Of a stretch of 64,000 nt of DNA, positions 13,430-26,214 are shown in pieces; within the stretch, counting starts at the first letter, position 1, and the number at the start of each line of letters is the position of its first letter. Made by a program: the position numbers and the translations under genes. Origin of the DNA: Bostrychus sinensis (Eukaryota > Chordata > Actinopteri > Gobiiformes > Eleotridae); contig CM036244.1 in assembly GCA_020698575.1 (NCBI GenBank), forward strand, positions 29,858,034-29,922,033. Direction: 5' to 3'. A model generated the notes under the pieces. It saw nothing but the letters and a program-made list of their open reading frames with translations, did no database searches and had not been told where the DNA came from.

Positions 13430-13520
13430 AATCAAAAACTCTGGATCGTGCATAGACACGTCAGTTAAAACATGAACGGGCTTGGGTCGAGCTGGAATTT
13501 TTGGGCCCGATCTAAACGCT
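13430..13520 (+). repeat. Short repeat fragment with GGGCCCGATCT motif
   Basis: CGGGCTTGGGTCGAGCTGG followed by GGGCCCGATCT at 13503-13513 resembles a GGGTCGGGCT/GGGCCCGATC-rich repeat I know from fish genomes. The same hexamer-rich end is seen at 9749, 12339, 14960 (inverted) and 28003 (inverted). Confidence 0.4.
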
Positions 13521-14176
13521 AAAGAAAAGACTGGACAGTAGTGAAGCGGACCTCTGAAGAAGCACATGCCCCTCACCTGACCGTAGCTGTGATACAGGAA
13601 GCACTGCCCTTAAGAACAGTGAGCTCCAGGGCACACATTTAATGAAAACGAAAGATGAATTCTCTCATGAGCAGCCTTCACCGATGCAAAGGTAACATTG
13701 GCACACAGTGTAGAGTGTGTCTGTGGGCTGTGGCGCACCACGCCCAACAACTGCAGGTCCACTAGGCCTACTTGCTTGTAAAAATAAATCTAAAACTAGT
13801 CCATGTGAAAGGTTTGAGTGCAAAGTGTGCAACTGGCTAAATGCTGCTCAGCCTAACCCTAACAGACAGGACAGTAGCCAGAGGAGCAGATCACTGAGGC
13901 ACAAGCAGCTGTGAGACGGCGCTCTCCACCGGAGGACATGGACCCTGTGCCTTTCCCAGTCTCACTAACTTTTAAGAATAAATGATGATCCTTGTTTCTT
14001 TTAATGCACCACAGAAAGAGAAAGAAAAAAAAAAAAAGAATCACATTCATAGCATGAGGTAGAGGGGTGGGCGGCCATCGGTGGTGGCTGTTTGGCACGG
14101 TGGGCGGGATGGGCTCTCTGGGCTTCTGTGGTGCCTCTGCGTGGTGACCCGAAGCACTTTTTCACAGTTAGGTCTG

Positions 14177-14228
14177 TTTTTATTTATTTATTTATTTATT
14201 TATCTATTTATTTATTTTATTTTATTTT
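14177..14228. repeat. (TTTA)n microsatellite
   Basis: Runs of TTTATTTA with one TCTA interruption, trailing into TTTTATTTTA. Confidence 0.9.
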
Positions 14229-14318
14229 TCTTCTGATTTATGGTTTGCTTACTCATTTATTTATTTACTTTTTTTTTTTGTATGACTGAATAACTTACAT
14301 GTGCTTCTGTGTACACTT

Positions 14319-14373
14319 GCACACACACACACGCACACGCACACATGCCCGCTCACACACAAACACACACACA
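14319..14373. repeat. (AC)n microsatellite, interrupted
   Basis: Alternating AC with CGC, TGCCCGCT and AAAC interruptions. It is followed by a T-run. Confidence 0.9.
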
Positions 14374-14671
14374 TAACTTTTTTTTTTTCTTTCCCTGGTC
14401 CACATCTTGCGTCTCTATGTTTGGTGTGTCATTTGTATGGAATGTAATTATGGCTGAATATGAATTAGGGTTAACTTGTAAATACTGTGTTCTCACCTGA
14501 CTAAATAAAAAAAACAAATAAAAAAAAGAATAAAAGATTATTAAAATTATAGGACTCAATTTAATAGCCTAAATAATATTAATTTTAATGTTATTATGAT
14601 AAAATGCTAATTGTAGCAAAGCATGTAGGAAATATCCCTTCCCTGTCTCCCCCACACTGTTAAAAATAAAT

Positions 14672-14729
14672 GTATTATTATTATGTTGTTATTATTATTA
14701 GTATGATTATTATTATGATTATTATTACT
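14672..14729. repeat. (ATT)n microsatellite, interrupted
   Basis: TTATTATTATG-type repeats with G interruptions. Apparent ORFs on both strands here are low-complexity artefacts. Confidence 0.9.
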
Positions 14730-14791
14730 TTATGTTCTCTAAAACACTTACTCAAAGTCAGGTATTGCTGTATGAGTGCTTTGATGAGACC

Positions 14792-14960
14792 AGCTTCATG
14801 CCCATCTGCGCCACACCACGCCTGTCCAGTCCTCCTCTTTATTGTAGACTGACACGCCCTGTGGTGGTGGCGCAGGCCCCAGGGGAGACATTCTGAACAC
14901 AGACACAAAAAGCTGCGTCAACGTCACCTCTTTCTTTGTGCCAAGCTGAAGATCGGGCCC
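14792..14960 (-). repeat. Right copy of ~170-bp inverted repeat
   Basis: Reverse complement of 9749-9921, ending GAAGATCGGGCCC. It is slightly shorter because of small deletions. Confidence 0.75.
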
Positions 14961-16139
14961 ATTGTGTCTCTCTGTGATCCATCACCAGGAGCAAGTGCTT
15001 GTTAATTCAGGTCCATTATTGGTGGACTAAATGTGTGACAGGAGGTAATCATGCTCCCTGAATGTTGTGTAATTGTTTTCTGAACTGTAATTATAGAGTG
15101 AGAGAAAACATTGGCCTTCTGTAATTAACGGTGAAGAACAATGTTTTTGAATGGAAAATTGAAATTCTCTGGGGAAGTGAGCCTGTAATGTGAGCACAGA
15201 GCGAGAGGGGCATACTGAAAAACAAACTGGTGTTAGGACTTTATGAGGCAGAACCACACAGACCTTAGCATTAGGAGTGTTTTCCCCAGCGTATATGTGT
15301 GCATGATGAATATGGGTAATTCTTCACAAAAGTAGAGTTCATTTACAGTGAGCAAGCCATGGCCAGACAGTGAACTGTGTGGTTATCCCACTACATTATA
15401 TTATCTTTAAGCAGACAACTCTCACTAAGTCTTTTTATAGCATCCTTGTTACACTGTACTGGAAGTTTTTTTTTCTTCCTATTTAAATAAAACAGTTTAA
15501 CATCTACTGGCATAATGTAATTCTTCAATCACTGATGTCCTTCATCTTCTAGAAGAGAGTCCAACTTTCAGTCATGGCAAGGAAAACTCACAGATGGCCA
15601 AGATGCATTTTAATTAAACTTTGTGTCATTTTGCCCAAGATAAAAACCATAAACAAACTATTATACCTGTGCCAACATGTTTCAGCAGATATAACAGAAT
15701 ATACTTGACTGTTACTATTGTAGGGTACATATATAAAAATATATACACTGAACTAAGACAAAGATTAAGAGTACTAACTCCGCATTGGTACCAGTTAGCC
15801 TTGCGCTAACGTGCAGATTAAAACACCTAAACTAATGTCTTAAGAGGGAAGGATTGACCAGGAGGGACTCAGTTTAATAGATAAAGACCAACAAACTCAA
15901 CTTAATTTAGATTAAGTATAACGTTTATTTACACAATAAGGTGGAATAGTGTACTGAGGCACAGGTAAATTTCGAAAGGAATGTAATTATGAACAGAACC
16001 GTTATGCAGAATTATTGATTAACTAATGATGAATTGCAGTGGAGTAAGTAATAAATTGACTTATTAAACTATTGGAAATTTATGAATAAGGGAGTAGACT
16101 CTGAGACTATAAGTGCCAACTTTGTCAACATAACAACTC
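14961..16139. other. Gene-free AT-rich stretch
   Basis: Nothing recognisable on either strand. Confidence 0.5.
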
Positions 16140-16760
16140 TGATCTTACGGCGCTCGGAGCAGGAGGGGAAGGTGGTGACGACAGCCAGCCTCCAGGTTCA
16201 GCCAGGGGCTCGGATGTTGTTCTTTGTCCTTTAGAGCCGCGGGGTGTAGCAGGGCTGGTGTTCCCGGCTCCAAACAGCGGTTCGTGGTGTGTCCTCCAAG
16301 CTCCACAGCCAGTCGCCAGGTGTCCCGTTATGTTGAACAGGAGCGTGATGCCGCTCAGGGAGAGTTTAGCTGTTGTCAGCGTAAGGCAGCGTCAAAGTCT
16401 CAGAGTATGGCAAATGTCCCTTTTTATGCCAAATGGAAAATTCAATAAAAATCCTTTCACAGCGATTCGAAACTTTAGAAGTATAACTTCTTAAATTAGC
16501 TGCTTTGGTCAAGGCAGCGATTGTTAAAGCTGGCGGATGTTGCGCGGCGCGAGGCTTTTCAAAATAAACTACAAAAATGATACTCGAACAAAAGTTTGGG
16601 CGACTTATTGTGAAAAGATGTTATCACCGGCAACGTAAACATAACGCAACAAAAATGACGAGAAGAAAAGAAAAATTAAACTTAAAAGACGAAGGAGAGA
16701 CGGAGACGAGACAAAGACAAGACGAAGACGAAACTAAGACTGAACTGAGGAATGTGGGCC
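16140..16760. other. GC-richer patch followed by a purine-rich tract, unassigned
   Basis: 16140-16340 is rich in CG compared with both sides; 16650-16750 is strongly purine-biased, with repeated GACGAA/GACAAA/GAGACG units at 16688-16745. The apparent 65-codon frame over the purine tract (K, R, E, D, T only) is low complexity. Possibilities are an LTR-element remnant or a degenerate GAC-type repeat; neither can be shown from the sequence alone. Confidence 0.3.
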
Positions 16761-18526
16761 GCACCCCAAGATAAGACTGGAGTAAAAGGGGTGTCCCTGG
16801 TTCTTCCCTCTGACCTGATAGTGGAGAGGGCTCAAATTACCTCTGCTAGACACAAAGTAAATGTCATAAAAAGAAATGTGTCTTACTCCACTTCAATTTA
16901 CGTACCTTTAAAACACATGTTATATTTAACAGTTTGCACAAAACATAGCTATGACATTTTCCTGTAAAGTAACATGTTAATGCATATAAAGTCTTTTAAA
17001 CAGATGAAATGTGTCAGGCCTCTGGTTCTTATCAGAGAAGAGAGGAGGCCTCTTCTGGCATTATTATTGGTCTGCAGTTCGTAAAGGACAGATTTATGTC
17101 TTTGTTTTGCATCCTTGGTGGGTAAGCGCAGACTTCTCGTCTCCTAAAGGAATGTCCATTTTTGATAGAATTTGAGCAGTGGCCCAGGTCTCCTACACTA
17201 TTAAGTGGCACAACACTGATTATGCCAAAATCATCAATATAAATAAAACATATATATTAACACAAGTAAAGAACTGAATTTTGGACTGCATACAAAACTA
17301 TTTCTGAACTTATAAAATAATATAAAATAAATAAATGTTTGTCTCTTAACTGTGCCTAACACTCAGTAACCTCTTTATAATTAGGAAACATTCATATTGA
17401 TGTCACACATTTGTTCTGTCCATATGTTCGTCAACTTGACTGTTTTTGTCGGACCTTGTCCAAACAGTTCCTCCAGAGTCAACTCCTGAGCACTTGGTGA
17501 GCCCACTCCTCATATATATGTACATATGTACATATACAAATAAAACATGAGAAACTGATAATTTTGCAGTGGTCTTTTAAGTTTTTTTTTTTGTTTTTTT
17601 TTACCACAGCAGTATAAAGACTTGGAGGAGTGTCTTCAGAGGAGTTCTAATTTTAACCACTTCTACCACCAAAGTACTCTGGAACTAAGACAAATAAATT
17701 ATTGCTGTCATTAAAGATGGCCATCTTTCCTCTATGCAAACAATTGTCTCGCTGTATTGACTAGCTTGTATTTCTTTAGGAGTGGAGAGCGGATGTTATA
17801 TTGTAGTAATAAAGTTAGCTCTAGGGGAGGAAAATCTCATCATATATAACCTAGTAATTACTTTTCAAAGTCATGTAGTGCGGGAGATCAATGTGGCCAA
17901 AGTTTCAGCAGGTATTAAGAAACAAATGGCAGCTCCACCAGGACTTCTACTGCTGACCTTTGAGTCATTAATGTTCTTTATTGTATGGCCACTGAGTTAT
18001 AACACAGGCCAAATAAATGAATGTTAGGGAACACAGGCAAGAAAAGACTTGTGTGTGACACTATGTAATATCTATGTATGGGATATTGGTGACCTTAAGT
18101 CACACTCTAGACACTGCAGGCGTACACCAATCAGGCACGACTAGAGAGAGGTGAAGTGAATAACACAGCTCACTTCTTTATCATGGCAGTTGTTAGTGGG
18201 TGGGAAATATGAGGAAGCAAGTGAACATTTTGTCCTCAGAGTTGATGAGTTGAAGCAGAAAAAATGGGCAAGAATAAGGATTTGAGCGAGTCTGTCATGG
18301 GCCTAACTATGATGGCTGTATGACTGAGTCTGAGCTTCTCCAAAACCTCAGCTCTTGGGGGTATTCCAGGTCTGCAGTGATCAGGGGTCCAAGGAAGGAA
18401 CAATGGTGAATCAGCAACAGGAGTGAAGGCTGGCCCATGTCCAATCCAACACATGAGCTACTGTAGTTAATGCTGGTTCTGATATGTGTCTGAATACACT
18501 GCATCACAGATGGGGTCGCATATTAG
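16761..18526. other. Gene-free AT-rich stretch
   Basis: No exon or known repeat seen. It holds a short palindromic run of TACATATGTA type near 17520-17535 and a T-run near 17582-17602. Confidence 0.5.
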
Positions 18527-18600
18527 GCAGATGGTCATAACATATAACATTATGACCACTTATAATAGGCAGGTGGTCATAATGTTATGCCTGATCAATA
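18527..18600 (-). repeat. Stem-loop repeat family C, copy 1
   Basis: TAACATTATGACCAC (18545-18559) is exactly inverted at 18573-18587 around a 13-base spacer. Read on the minus strand the spacer is CTGCCTATTATAA, close to the spacers of the copies at 35413-35441 and 49700-49734. A second, imperfect half lies immediately upstream (GATGGTCATAACAT). Confidence 0.7.
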
Positions 18601-21600
18601 TATTTACACTATAAAGACACACATAAATATAAAAAATAAACGCAGCTATCACAACAGACAAAAGGCTACTTCTCTTCTAAACGTTCTATTTGTGACCTTT
18701 TTCATCTCTCCCTCCTAAAACCAAGCGCATCTAGAAGCCTTCTAAAGCCAAAGCTATTTACCAGTCTACCAAGTGTTGTGATCAACCTGCCCACTTGTCC
18801 AGAGTCAGCCGTTTCCATAAAGAAGAGCTGTCTGGACTCCACCTCATTTATTAAATACATGCACTCTCACCTAGATGCACTGATTGGAACATACGTCAAG
18901 GAACAACAAGGCAGAGGTCTGCATTCTCAGAGCACATCTTTAAATTGAACTGGTTTATTGATACTTATAGGTTACAAAAGGTTGCTGGCTTTCAAGTTTA
19001 TGCAGGCTATAGTACACCACAGACTCGCAGAATCTCTGATGTAATTGTATTCAGTTTTATATTTAGCAAAACATGTCTAAACCAATAAGCCTATCTTTGG
19101 TCTGTTTCTTGATCTTGGTCTGGGTCTGTTTGATGAAAAGAAAGACCTCTCTCCAAGTAAGTAAGAGCAGACCTGGCTTGTATGTTTATGCCACAAACAT
19201 TATTTATAATGCAGGAGAACCTCGCCCAGCAGGAGGCTACGCTGAGCTCAACGCTGAGGTAAATCCTGATGAAGAAAGAGCAGCTATAGCAGCGACACAA
19301 GGTGGACAGACGGCTGTCCACTCCACTCTCATGATCCACTCAGTCCCATGACATTAGAAGCACGTACTGTAGGAGGCAGTTAACATGCTGCAGACGTCTG
19401 GGCTCCCCTCATTTCACCACAAGACCAAGGCTAACTCAGGTCTAGAGCTGGATGATAACAGACACATAGCACATGAGGGATTCCCAGCAGCAGGTCAAAC
19501 GATATGTTAAAAGTGTGTGACAGTGGAACAGGTAGCACTGGGACAGGGGGTATTATCAGCTTCATGCAGTAAGCCTCTCACTGTGGAGCGCTATAATTTT
19601 TCTTAGTTTGACAGGCTCCAGGAGAGCATACACACTTCCATGACCTTAAGTCAGTGCACAAACTCAGTGGATTTGCCTTTGTTTGTGTGGCACTGGGGAT
19701 ACTTTAAGGACACACTGGGGGGGATACTGTTGCTATGTGCATGGCAGCTGCTGGTTGCATACAGATGCACTCTCCTCAATGCCAGTAAGCCATTTCTTTT
19801 AGTCTGGGAAAAGGAAGCAACAAACACTGTATTCATTAGGCTGTTCAATATCTGTTACATCTTGGATTGCTTTTAAATGACAGCAAAACAACTTTAAAGT
19901 TATATCCTACATACAGTTTGTCCAATACTATTATATCTATTTATTCTTTGAAAAATAATGTTCCATTTTCAATTTGTCCAGCTAATCCTTTATTCCTCAG
20001 TGCTGGGAGATGGTCCCAGGTCTGGTCAAGCCCTGCACTGCTCTAATCTCAAAACATGTTTTTTTATGTGAACAAGGTCACTTGTAGTCCTCGGTCAGTT
20101 TAACTAATTTATTTGGTGAATTAAAATGAATAAAAAATTGTGTTTAATTCAAGCCAAAAATAAGGAACACTGTTGTTTTGCTGAAGAAAAGAATTCTCAA
20201 GTGTTGTACTCATTGCTTCCGCCTGTGACACAAAAATATTGCAGTGATTACAAAGAGAAAGTAGCATTGTAAGAAAACAAAAACATGACATGGTAATTCT
20301 GGAGCCTTTGACTCATCACAGGCGTTCATGTTGATCCGGAGAAGAACATTACACAGTAAAGTAGGTCCTTATGCAAATGCATTTGCCAATGCTACTAACC
20401 AGCAGTTTCACCAGACTGTTGGAGGGACACAGATTAAGTATAAACATAAAAGCCACCGATGAAACACAAGGCAGACAGAAGATTTTTATGGATTACGCAG
20501 ACTTACAGAATACATCTGCAGGTACTTGGCAACTATTGTATGTGGCATAGGTGCATCCATCCTACATGAAAGAGCTGAAGTACTTTGTGTGAAATCCTCA
20601 ACAACAGAAGGAACAGAGAGGAGAGAGAAAATAGTGTTGACCAGCCAGCACAGCATTGGTTTGTTATAGATGAAAGAAAAATCTCTGCTTAATCTCCAAA
20701 CAGAGTGGTCTCTATTAGTTTTGCTAGCAGCACCAGTCTGCTGGACTATGTGGTTTGTAATAGGATTACAACAGTGGCTACTGCCCTTTTGCTGCGCTCC
20801 TTGGGTTGGGCACTGCTAATTTCAGACTTATCTGCTTTCTTTAGGTGTGTTCAAATTTGGTGGCAAAAGAACAAGCCCTGTGATGCAAGCTGGTAGTCAT
20901 CTGGTACAGGCACAATGCAAGGAAACATCATCCCTGTCTTGTTTGCCTTCTCAAAAAGTTCCTCTCTACCTCTTATTGCTAGCATATGTTTTGAGGTAAT
21001 GTAATGCGATGATATTATATATGCATTTAAATTGCTGCTTTTATCAGCGTTATTATATGATGTGGTGGGATTGGCAAGCCAAGCCAGGCATCCTAATTTG
21101 TTTTCAATTCATACAGAACATAGAGACTAAGATTAAATGCAAGTGGATAGACAGTCGGCCAATCAGAAACAGCAGCAGTACCGACACTCACAGAAAAAAT
21201 GATATTAGAGAACTATACGAGCAATAGGTTAACTGTATCTTAAAATATCTTAAATGGGAGAGATTCCAGAGGAATACAACAGGTCAGGAGCAATTATGAG
21301 TCCTCATTATACATGCAGTGCTATAGATACTTGGTTTCATGTTAAGTCAGGTCAACAGAGCTACTATATTTCTTGGACACACCACAGTAAGGTTTCATGT
21401 CTCATATGAAAGGGCTGTGTGGAGAACAGTATTCTTTAATGTACATAGTGTTTCCAGGTTTAGTGGCTGATATGAAGCAGAGCAGATGACAGTGGTAAAT
21501 ATTTACATATATGAATAAAGAATCCAGACGGCCTATCTTTAGGTCTCCCACTACTGGAAAGTGCTTTGGATAGTTTTATTTTTTTTGTTTGTTTTTTATT

Positions 21601-23947
21601 GTCTTCCAAGGCTCTGAAACCGTGGAATAAAAAGCCTCCAGTATTTCTATAGCTCCTGAGAGAAAACTGGGCCTTCAAAAACACCATCTTACTGTGGAGC
21701 TGTGGTCCTGTTGAACATAGAGAAATAGTTGGATTTGGACATGTTTTGATAATTGGTGATATTGATCTGGTTTCCTGTGCTACACAAAGCTCTGCACCTC
21801 CAGCGCTCTGCCCTGATGGGGACTGTGTTTATCATTGTGCACGTTTGACAGTTTGATCCTTAATGCTTGGCTTGCTGCACTCTTTCTGTGTTGGTAAAAG
21901 TTAATAAAAGACTGGATTAGCATGAGACGCATGACAAAACTCACTCCTCACTGCAGTGTGTCCCTAATATTTTAATTACTCAGGCTCTTTGTGAGTTGTG
22001 TGTGTGACCCAGAGCGCAGCTTTGCTGCTTGACCTGCCCCATCCACTGCAGATATGTGTGGCAACTAAATTCTATTATAAAGCCACCTTTGAAGCTTCAT
22101 TCTGATTATACAACATGTTCAGGTTTGCTCTGACCTGAAAAAAGGTGTGGATGAGTGGAGCTTGGAGTCTGGTCTGTGTTTTGTGGAAGAGCCAGAGCAC
22201 AGCAGTGGTGGAAAAAACAAGCAAAACAAAACACTTCTCTTTTACAGAAAAGCACTGCATTAACCCATTTCCTCACTTATTACACATGTAGATCTCATAA
22301 AAAGATGGCTGATAATAAATCAAATATATGTGCTTGTATCGCTTTTCAAATCCACCGGCATCATCCATGCGGCAGATACTTGTTTATTATTAGATTCTGT
22401 GATTTTAAATGTGTGGTAGCTGTTAAACTAAACATTAACAACAGCATGCACTGCATCTTATTTTTGCCCTGGGATTTCAGATTCAGAGACATTTTGAGCA
22501 GGCCATGTGAGAGAGCGTGATTGATCTGACGCTGAGATTGTAATTACCAACAGAAAAACTCTTTCTCAGCCTGGCTTTGAAGCACCAGCCTCATGCCTGT
22601 GTCTAAACAAGATCATCTCTTGTTTCAAACATGAAATTAGCCTAAGTCTCTGTGAAACCATCAACAAATCAAATACCACTGACCACATCTCAGAGCAGTT
22701 TATTAGGCAGTGAAAAGCCATCTTATGAGAATACTGCCAAAATTCAACACCAGCTCTTTTCAGATCCTTTACAGTTCTGCTTGACCTTGACAATTATGCC
22801 GCACTCATGCAGATTTCATCAAGTCAATTTTCAGACTATTAAAATCACTTTCAAAGCTGTACCACTTTAGAATAACTTTATCCAAATACAACATTAAACT
22901 ATTATTGCAATCACAGAGAGTAAAGGCCATGCAGCAGAGCATGAATAAGAAGATGACAGCTTTACAACACAGTACTGTGAGTCTGACACAGGTTCTCTGC
23001 AGCAGGTTTGCCCTGGAGATGCACAGCTGAGAGAACAGCAGGCAGTGTGCTCCAAAGGCACACAAAACACACTAATCTAATGACCTAAGTTTACACAATC
23101 TATTACTTTTGCTGCAAAAGTACAACTAAAGGAGATGATGGTTATTTTCTGTACAGAACAAAACATTTGTATACTGCCATCATTTGAAATTAACATCTAA
23201 TTTTCTACTCTTTTGGCCCAGACAGTAGCTCTGTCGTCCATCTTACAGACATCTATGTCAAAATCAGTGTGTGTAAATGATAATGGTTTAGTCCTGGTGC
23301 TGTCCTAAATTTAGACCTAAGTCTATAATGAGTTAAGCTTTAGTTTTTACAGGTAAGTTCAGAAAATGTATCTTTAATGTATCTTTAATAAACCTTTAAC
23401 CTCATTAAACATTGCAAACCATATTGTTATTACGATATTTAACATACAGTAATTATCACATATTGCAAGTTTTTCTATTGTCCTGCAGCTCCAATTCAAA
23501 TTGTCACAAATTTCAATGGATCTTTTAATTTGATATAAGTGGCCACTGGACTGCACTCATTAATGTGTAATCATATGCTACACTCTAAGAACACCCAAAA
23601 CACCAATTACCATGGCAACCTCACCAACACCTCATCAAGACAGGCTCCTGTGGTGGTAATATACAGTTATTTAAAAGCGCTCGGCCATTTGTGGGAGAGT
23701 GAATGAACAAGGGTTAGAAGGTTACAGAGGGAAACACAAAGTAAAAAGAGCTTCAGAACAAAGCGACCCACTGTTGGAGGTCATTTTAGTTAACAGACTC
23801 AAAAGTTCCCAGAAAACACGAGACTGTCAGCAATGAACTACTGAACTACTCCCAAAGATAAATCTGTCTTTCAAAATGACCACAGACTGCCCTGCATTCA
23901 CTATTTAGTCTGAGCATGGATGGCCTTACTTACTTACTGATACAGAT
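18601..23947. other. 5.3-kb stretch with no recognised gene or repeat
   Basis: AT-rich, with stops in all frames. The ORF at 19073-19351 starts with a hydrophobic N-terminus but has no other support. The 121-codon ORF at 22155-22520 has no recognisable domain. Confidence 0.5.
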
Positions 23948-24264
23948 GAGTGGTTCTCAAACTTTTTTCCTTAAAGCCCCTCCTGCCTGTGTCCAAGACA
24001 AGCTGGGGCCCCTCCAGCCCTAACCCGGCCCTCACTAACACATCACAAGCATAAAGTAATTAGCTACAAACATAATCTTTTTAAAATGAATCAGCAGTGG
24101 TGGTGGATTTTTGACTCTATTCCTTTTATTTTCAAACTGGAAATTTTTTGAATTTACACAAATAATATTTTGATAATCTCAATCTCAGAGTGGACAGAGC
24201 TCTGTGAACCCCCGCAATCTCTGGCACCCATCCCTGAGGGGTCCCAGACCCCAGGGAACCACTG
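23948..24264. mobile_element. hAT-type MITE, ~317 bp
   Basis: The left end AGTGGTTCTCAAACTTTTTT and the inverted right end GGGAACCACTG (24254-24264) match the classic hAT terminal consensus CAGTGGTTCTCAAAC; the first base of the left end is mutated. The interior has the 'gcccctcc...ggggcccctcc' and 'ccccgcaatctctgg' look common to such elements. No 8-bp target duplication survives. Non-coding. Confidence 0.7.
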
Positions 24265-26214
24265 GCTTTTCTAAAGGAACTTATCTCAGACAAGGATATG
24301 TTTTTTTAGAACTTAAGTCCGGAGGTTAGTAATGCTGATTTGGCCTGGCTTAAGTTCTGGCTGTGTAGGAATGGCGGTGAAAGCCAAACTGATGCAGTGA
24401 TTCATGTGAGCAGGTGGGCGGGAGAGGCACTTAAGAGAAATCTGAATCACAAGCCTCCCCTCAGGCTTGCTGCAGGGGGTTTATTACTTACAGCTGCTGT
24501 TAATAAACTTTATAACTAACTTGCTTGGCTTAGCTAAGCACAAGCAAACAGGCCAACCCCACGGCCCACAAGAAACCCGGTTCAAAATCTACCAGGCTCC
24601 CCAAACATCAGCATATACCCTTCCTGCTTTTTATTTTAAAACAAACCAATACACTACCACAAATATAGATAATACATCAGACTTAATGTTAAAGATTACT
24701 TTAAACATCTCGCTGTGAGTCCAGCTTTACACAGTAAACAGTATCTTCACCTCATTAACCATCTCATCAATGCATCCTTAATAATTATCAGCTTTTCCAT
24801 TGCTTGCTTTTTTTCTATTCATGTTTTTTGTGCTGTGTTGATGTGTGAGCAGATATAATTCAGAGGCCTGTATATGATATTGGGTGTGTATAGGCTGACG
24901 TTACATTATATAATGAATGGCTTGGGTACTGCAGATATAATGGCAGCACTATAATTATTTTTCCCATTGAAGAGCATGAGTCAAGTCCAAGCCTGACCAT
25001 TAAGAGACAATGAAATTACCTGACCTCCCTATCTTTACCTGATTGCACTCTACCTGTTCTGACCTTGAGTTCTTAATGATGTGCTGCCTTTAACTGGGCT
25101 TGGAGAGAAGGTCAAACATGTCTGAGTCTAGGCCTAATAATAAGTCTGTCTGAGGGGTCTTCAAGCACCTGGTCTCCTCTGGCCAAGGGCACTAGTCATT
25201 TTCATCTATTCCCTCCACTACATAGTATTTAGTGCTCTATCAAGGTGTGCAGACAGTGGCAGATGAGGGCTGGTGCACATGGTAATAAAAATAGGCTGGA
25301 TTATATTCTTTAAAGATTCAGTCATTTTGTCCAGAAATGATGGGATATTTGTGCACTGTGTGTGTTTAAACACAGGTGTATGAAAGATGAAGATGTAAGC
25401 AGGAATAGAAGGTGTGATGACAAAAATTGTATAAATGGCTTGCACAGAAAGCAGTTTTGTCTAAATATTTAATGTTTGTGTGCTTTTTGCTTTTGTTAAT
25501 CATGGAAAGGATGAGGCCTACTTTTAGATTCAAATACACTGAACTGTATTGATTTCACAGTGGAGAAAATCTTTTGTTGTTTGTTTGTTTGCTCTTAATA
25601 CAGAGCAAATTTGACTGCATTTGATCGATGGCAGCACAGTGTCACAGGAAACACAGGCCCAACAGCTGGATGACATGTTGTGGTTACTCAGTGGGCCTTT
25701 AAAGACACCAGACCACATGTCCCACCACTGTGTAATTAAACTGAGTGATGGAGGCACCCTTCACATCAGCAGATACATTTGGTTTTGTGTGCATGGGCCA
25801 TAGTCCAATCATATTTTATGCAGCCACATAGCTTTTTCATTAAAATGGCTGCTGTATTTGCCTGTGTGCAGGTTGAGCTGCTAATACCAGACCAGTCTGC
25901 AGTATGTTTGGAGCGTGTGGTGGAGCAGTCATGACACAAGGGCAGCCGCTTTAAACTCATCTGAACATGAGCGCATTACTGTGTGTGCACAGAGGAAGGC
26001 TTACTGAGTAGATTAAAAATCCTCTGTAAGATAAAGCCATTGACTCAGAAACATTAAAGCATGTATTAGAGTTTGAGAGATGACCTACACCATGACAATA
26101 AAACACAGAGCAGCAGCACATGATGCTTCTGTGAGCGCTCTTCACACTACTGAATTTTACCTGCCTTTTGACACTTTACTTTTGTCTATCCACATTTATT
26201 TGTATCTAATATGC
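24265..26214. other. Gene-free stretch
   Basis: No gene or repeat family recognised. Confidence 0.5.

Larger units (their letters stand above)
9749..14960. mobile_element. Possible 5.2-kb DNA element bounded by ~170-bp inverted repeats
   Basis: The sequence at 9749-9921 (starting GGGCTCGATCTTCC) is the inverted counterpart of 14792-14960 (ending GAAGATCGGGCCC). Shared blocks include the core GCAGCTTTTTGTGTCTGTGTTCA and a CACCACCACAGGGCGTGTCAGTCTACAA-like block, broken by small indels. No transposase-like ORF lies between. The interior contains other repeat pieces (9919-10045, 12339-12529, 13430-13520) and microsatellites, so it is either a large non-autonomous element that later received insertions, or two separate copies of one repeat in opposite orientation. 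Flanks (ATTTA on the left, ATTGT on the right) do not give a clear duplication. Confidence 0.35.

Noticed and set aside
14092..14908. Several ORFs over the microsatellite block
   Set aside because: Their peptides are translations of (TTTA)n, (AC)n and (ATT)n tracts.
19073..19351. 92-codon ORF with a hydrophobic, signal-anchor-like N-terminus
   Set aside because: No family resemblance, no splice or promoter context, and an overlapping minus-strand ORF of similar length. Chance is the better explanation.
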